From assembly GCA_032158125.1 (NCBI GenBank), contig JASKOT010000027.1, forward strand, positions 62,001-126,000: DNA of 64,000 nucleotides. The letters are read 5' to 3'. This document shows positions 60,526 through 64,000 of this stretch, one piece after another. A model generated the notes under the pieces. That model saw nothing but the letters and a program-made list of their open reading frames with translations, did no database searches and was not told where the DNA came from. How positions within the stretch are numbered: the first letter of the stretch is position 1; every line of letters begins with the position of its first letter. This stretch comes from Papiliotrema nemorosa (taxonomy: Eukaryota; Basidiomycota; Tremellomycetes; Tremellales; Rhynchogastremaceae). The translations under genes and the position numbers were made by a program.

Positions 60526-61708
60526 ATGGGAAGACCAGACGATACGCCAGACGTGAAAGCGAGTAAAGGTTTGGCGTACATCCTCAGGCATGGAGCGGAA
60601 AAGGAGGGATTGGAGATTCGGTCAGATGGGTATCTCAAACTCAACGATGTGGTATGTCCAATCGACACCCGTCTGCCCCTCTTCCTTGGTCTCCACGAGG
60701 CCGTCAGAAGTAGTTGAATTGGCGAGAGAGTATCGCAAGAGCCCGTGCTGATGTTCACAGCTGGCCCGACCCAAAATGAGGGACGTCGATACAGCCATGG
60801 TACTCCGTCTAGTGGCTGAGAATGCCAAACAGCGTTTCGAGTTGTTTTACGGCTACGACCCCAGTCCGCCCCGACCCAAAGTCAGAAAAGGCCAAGGCAA
60901 GGGAAAAGGTCGACCTAAGCCGGTCCAGACAGCTGCGACGTCGGTGATAGAGGGTTCGACTTCCGCAGACCCTTCTACGAAACCGGGTCCGGGTACAAGC
61001 TCTAGCGATGCAGGGGAGAAGAAGGTGGATGCGGCTCAACTGGATGATCTGTCTGAACACATGGAAAAGGCAAAAGTGTCGACGGAACTTCCGCTCGTCG
61101 AGGTACCTCGGCCTGACGACTCCACAACACCTGAAACGGCCACAACGCAAGTGGGGACGGAAGCTAAGCAGCTTGGAGAATGGTTTATACGTGCCACGCA
61201 GGGTCATTCGATCAAGTTGGAGTCGGACGCCCATTTGACTCTGGTGTTGGACGATGAGGACGGTCGGAAACGGGCAGGAGTATGTGTTCATGGAACTCGG
61301 TGGGAGCTCTGGGAGACGCTCAGTGGGTTTGACCTTTTCTTTTCATTCACTCCGCTCCGATATACAAAGGCGATCGCTTCTCACGTGTGAAAGATGAGGA
61401 GATCATCAGGCTGATGCGCAGAATCGACCGGGTTGTCGAGGATGAACCGAACGCATATCCATCTCGCTCCGGCCTTATCAGACCATCCGATTCTTCCTCG
61501 GCCCAATTCCACATTGAGGATATACCTCGACCCGTCCAAGCTCATTGCTGCGGGTATACCTCTATATACAAGTCTGAACGGAGTGGTTCTTACTCCAGGG
61601 AACGAGAGGGGCGTGGTGGAGAAAGAGTATTGGAGCAAGGCTGAGAAGAAGGTGGACGGTCAGTGGATAGACGTTTGGCGACAAGGAAAGGAGGTCCAGC
61701 ATGACTAG
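60526..61708 (+). CDS. TPT1: tRNA 2'-phosphotransferase
   Basis: Three exons (60526-60651, 60761-61322, 61422-61708) join in frame to 324 aa. KASKGLAYILRHGAEKEGLE is the N-terminal KptA/Tpt1 motif. LRLVAENAKQRFELF, GEWFIRATQGHSIKLESD and KSTGLSRMNRTHIHLAPALS follow, and YLDPSKLIAAGIPLYTSLNG with VVLTPGNERGVVEKEYW closes the NAD-binding fold. The enzyme removes the splice-junction 2'-phosphate from tRNA using NAD+. About 80-100 residues of Lys/Gly then Ser/Thr-rich low-complexity sequence are inserted between RFELF and WFIRATQGH, where most family members have a short loop. Confidence 0.93.
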
Positions 61709-61804
61709 CTTGAGCCTTCCGGCTGTGCTACCTGTAATGCTGCATGACTACAACTACCCCCTTTCTGCATGATCGGTAATGATTAATCCCTTGATATACC
61801 TAGA

Positions 61805-62846
61805 TCAACGCAGATTCTTTAACCTTTCGAATCGCTGCGCCAGCTCCTCCTCCGGTGTCAATTTCTTTGTCACTGCGGGTACTGATGCCGATGTGGGTGT
61901 CGACTGTGCTGGGGCTGAAGTGGGTTCGGCAGTATCCTTCTCCTGTGGGACCGATATCGCTTCTTTGACCCTTTCTCCAACCCCTCCACTTGCCCCATCG
62001 TCCTCGTCATCCTTCTTACTCCCATCCTCCTCATTCTTCCCTTCAGCCTGTTTCGCACTGAGATTCTCCTCTTCAGCCGACGTCGAAGTGGGAGGCTCTG
62101 GCACCCAGTTGACCCCGTACCCTTTGGCGATTTCGTACAGATACGCATCCACCAATTCTTGTCCCGGAGTAAATAAAGCAAGCTTGCTTCGTATCCTGGC
62201 AGGCACAGTCTCGGGGGGATCGTCGCTCTGTTGTAGGGAGAGTGAGAATGCACGGCCGTACTGGTTATCAGCCTTGGCGTGCCAGGTCGCGTGAGGAGCT
62301 CGAGACTCGCCTTGTGCATCAACATTTCTCGAAGGACGTGTAGCTCTTTCAGCTCTGTTCGAGGTGCTGCGTAGACGATGGAGCAGACTGCATCTGATAT
62401 ACTACCCTCAGGTTCAGTTCCACTGTAATCAGTAGTGATCTCCAATCCCTCTGAGCTCTAAGCCAGCGCCAGACCCGACTCACCTAGACGCATCTAGCAG
62501 TCCGAATCGAGCTTGTAGTAGCTCTGTATACAGCTGACCGCTCAGCCTGTCACCTCCATGAGACACAAGAGGGAAACACACCTCGAGGAGTTCAAGCAGT
62601 TCAACATGTATATCATCCTGGATCAACCCTTCCACTCTGATCTTGGCGGTCTCCACCCGTCCCTTGAGTAGTAGATCCGCGATCTCTCTCCTTGATTTCT
62701 TTGCGAGAGCCAATTTCTTCTCTTGGAGTGTTCGAAGACGTTGTATGGAGAGTTTGAGCTGGACCTGGATCGTTAATGTCTGCGAGTAGAGAAGGACTCG
62801 GTGTAGAGGAGCTGACCTTTGTCCTGGCAGAGTTCCAGGGCACCAT
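61805..62846 (-). CDS. IST1: ESCRT-III-associated Ist1
   Basis: Minus strand, ATG 62846 (MVPWNSARTK, intron, VQLKLSIQRLRTLQEKKLAL) to a stop at 61805. The Ist1 helical domain continues as KKSRREIADLLLKGRVETAK, IRVEGLIQDDIHVELLELLE and LREMLMHKASLELL. ELVDAYLYEIAKGYGVNWVP is the conserved end of the domain. A disordered acidic tail with KKLTPEEELAQRFERLKNLR follows; LTPEEELAQRFERLK resembles the MIT-interacting C-terminal helix. Ist1 regulates Vps4 and ESCRT-III disassembly at endosomes. Some internal exon borders (about 62225-62560) were not resolved exactly. Confidence 0.9.
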
Positions 62847-64000
62847 TCTTCTTCCTTACGGGCCACTTGCAGGTCTTGAAAGGTTGACTCTGAGGCCGCA
62901 ATGAAGTGCAATGAGTGATAGGATTGAGTGGACGAGTTGGAAGAGCTGTTGACGACTGACGATCTCGGTTAATCTGTTTATCCGGGTTGATCGCATCTGC
63001 TCAACGATCCTGCCAGGGGCGGACGACAATGGGCTTTCGTCAATGGTACGGTGAGTTAAAAGCTGTCTGATCCGAATGTTCCTGGTTCTTACAGCTTGCT
63101 CGGGAGATCTCTGGATGTCCAAAGGCTATTTTCTCCGGGTCCGCGATGTTAAACGCCTCGCAGAGACTCTGCTAGCCACAATCATTGTCCGACGTACAAT
63201 GAGGTCAAGGATCAGAAAGCAAGTCTGACTACCAAAAGCTCCCTTGGCGAGGCAGCTGAAAGATCGCGGGGGGAGGAAATGCAGCTTGGATACATCCGTA
63301 CAAGTGCATCTGCAACACCCTTATCTGCTGAGGACGGGCAGAGTTGCCACTAGCATCTGTCAGTGGAGGGGGTATTGTTGTTGACATTGGGAGAAAGACG
63401 AATTGGGCAGATATACCTGCCCGCCGGATGGTAAGTGCTTCTTTAGGATGCTCCTAAATTTTAGGTGCAAGGAATGTTCCGTACATCAGTGTGAGATGTG
63501 TTGATCGGGAACCGATTTCGGGATGCCAAAGTACCGCAGTATTTGTAGAATCTCAGCCTCCGCTCGAGAACGGTCTGAAGATGCAAAAGACTCCGGCAAG
63601 CTCATACTCTCAGTTCGGCATTTCTCATGGGACTTAGGCTAGTGAAGGGGCCGAGACATGCATTGAAGTCTGGGACTCTTCGATATGGGAAAAGTGCCGA
63701 ATCGCGTCGTCCCAACAGATTTTCTTCGGCGACAAAACTATGATTATAGTCTGACTGAACCTATGAAGGAGCCTCGACCCGGTCGAAACGCTCAGATTCG
63801 CAGTGAAATATCGCACTGGTATCCATCGGCTTTCGAGCCGAATGTCCAGCAAGATCCTTTGTCGACCTCCTGCCACAGCCAGATCAGCAGGATTCCGTGA
63901 TCGCCTGTTGCTCCTTTGATGTGCGAGACGAGTCGGTTATAGGCTCAATCTCACGGGGAAGTTTACGATCTCCTATACGTTCCACTCGTACCCATTGGAC
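62847..64000. other. no supported gene to the window end
   Basis: Short overlapping ORFs only, the longest 88 codons, with no family motif. The 71-codon plus-strand ORF at 63685-63900 lacks recognisable features. Part of a gene continuing beyond the window cannot be excluded. Confidence 0.4.

Noticed and set aside
63685..63900. 71-codon ORF near the window end as a partial gene
   Set aside because: It begins and ends inside the window, has no motif, and its antisense frame is equally open.

Overview
The window looks like nuclear DNA of a basidiomycete yeast, probably a tremellomycete (Cryptococcus/Kwoniella type). Genes are dense and lie on both strands. They are cut by many short introns, mostly about 34-70 nt, with GTGAGT/GTAAGT donors, CTGAC-like branch points and AG acceptors. 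Product identities (clathrin heavy chain, Rpt4, Rpc53, Mrh4, uL5, Hrd3) are those of a fungal chromosome. No rRNA, tRNA, CRISPR array or transposon was found. All calls come from reading the sequence and recognising families; no database search was run. Layout: 1-6 kb holds the 3' part of an NFX1/FAP1-type regulator and a secreted GH31 alpha-glucosidase. 6.5-16 kb is accessory: a hypothetical protein, a SnoaL-like enzyme, an amidase, an MFS transporter and a Zn2Cys6 regulator, with a 24-bp inverted repeat in the amidase/MFS divergent promoter. 16.8-30 kb is core cell biology: an NFKBIL1-like protein, RPT4 divergent from TRM2 with an exact proteasome control element between them, and an R-SNARE divergent from the clathrin heavy chain. 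30.2-33.8 kb and 45.6-50.9 kb hold short, minus-strand, mostly TATA-driven genes of no family I recognise. Several look like paralogs of each other, and some are interrupted by frameshifts or a stop. Between these clusters lie an LtrA-like membrane protein, a coiled-coil protein, HRD3/SEL1L and a bZIP regulator. 51.6-62.9 kb is again core: ribosomal protein uL5, a zinc-cluster regulator, the mitochondrial helicase MRH4, RPC53 divergent from TPT1, and IST1. The last 1.1 kb shows no gene I can support. The most interesting part is the small-gene array. The two copies next to the bZIP gene are each preceded by an 80-bp segment that carries the 3' end of the bZIP coding region, 76/80 identical. 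This marks a tandem duplication of about 957 bp that carried the neighbour's tail along. Copies differ in integrity: an A8 run with a -1 shift, another -1 shift, an in-frame TAA, and intact copies. They share a TATA box about 77-102 bp before the ATG. The array reads as a fast-evolving, lineage-specific small-protein family.
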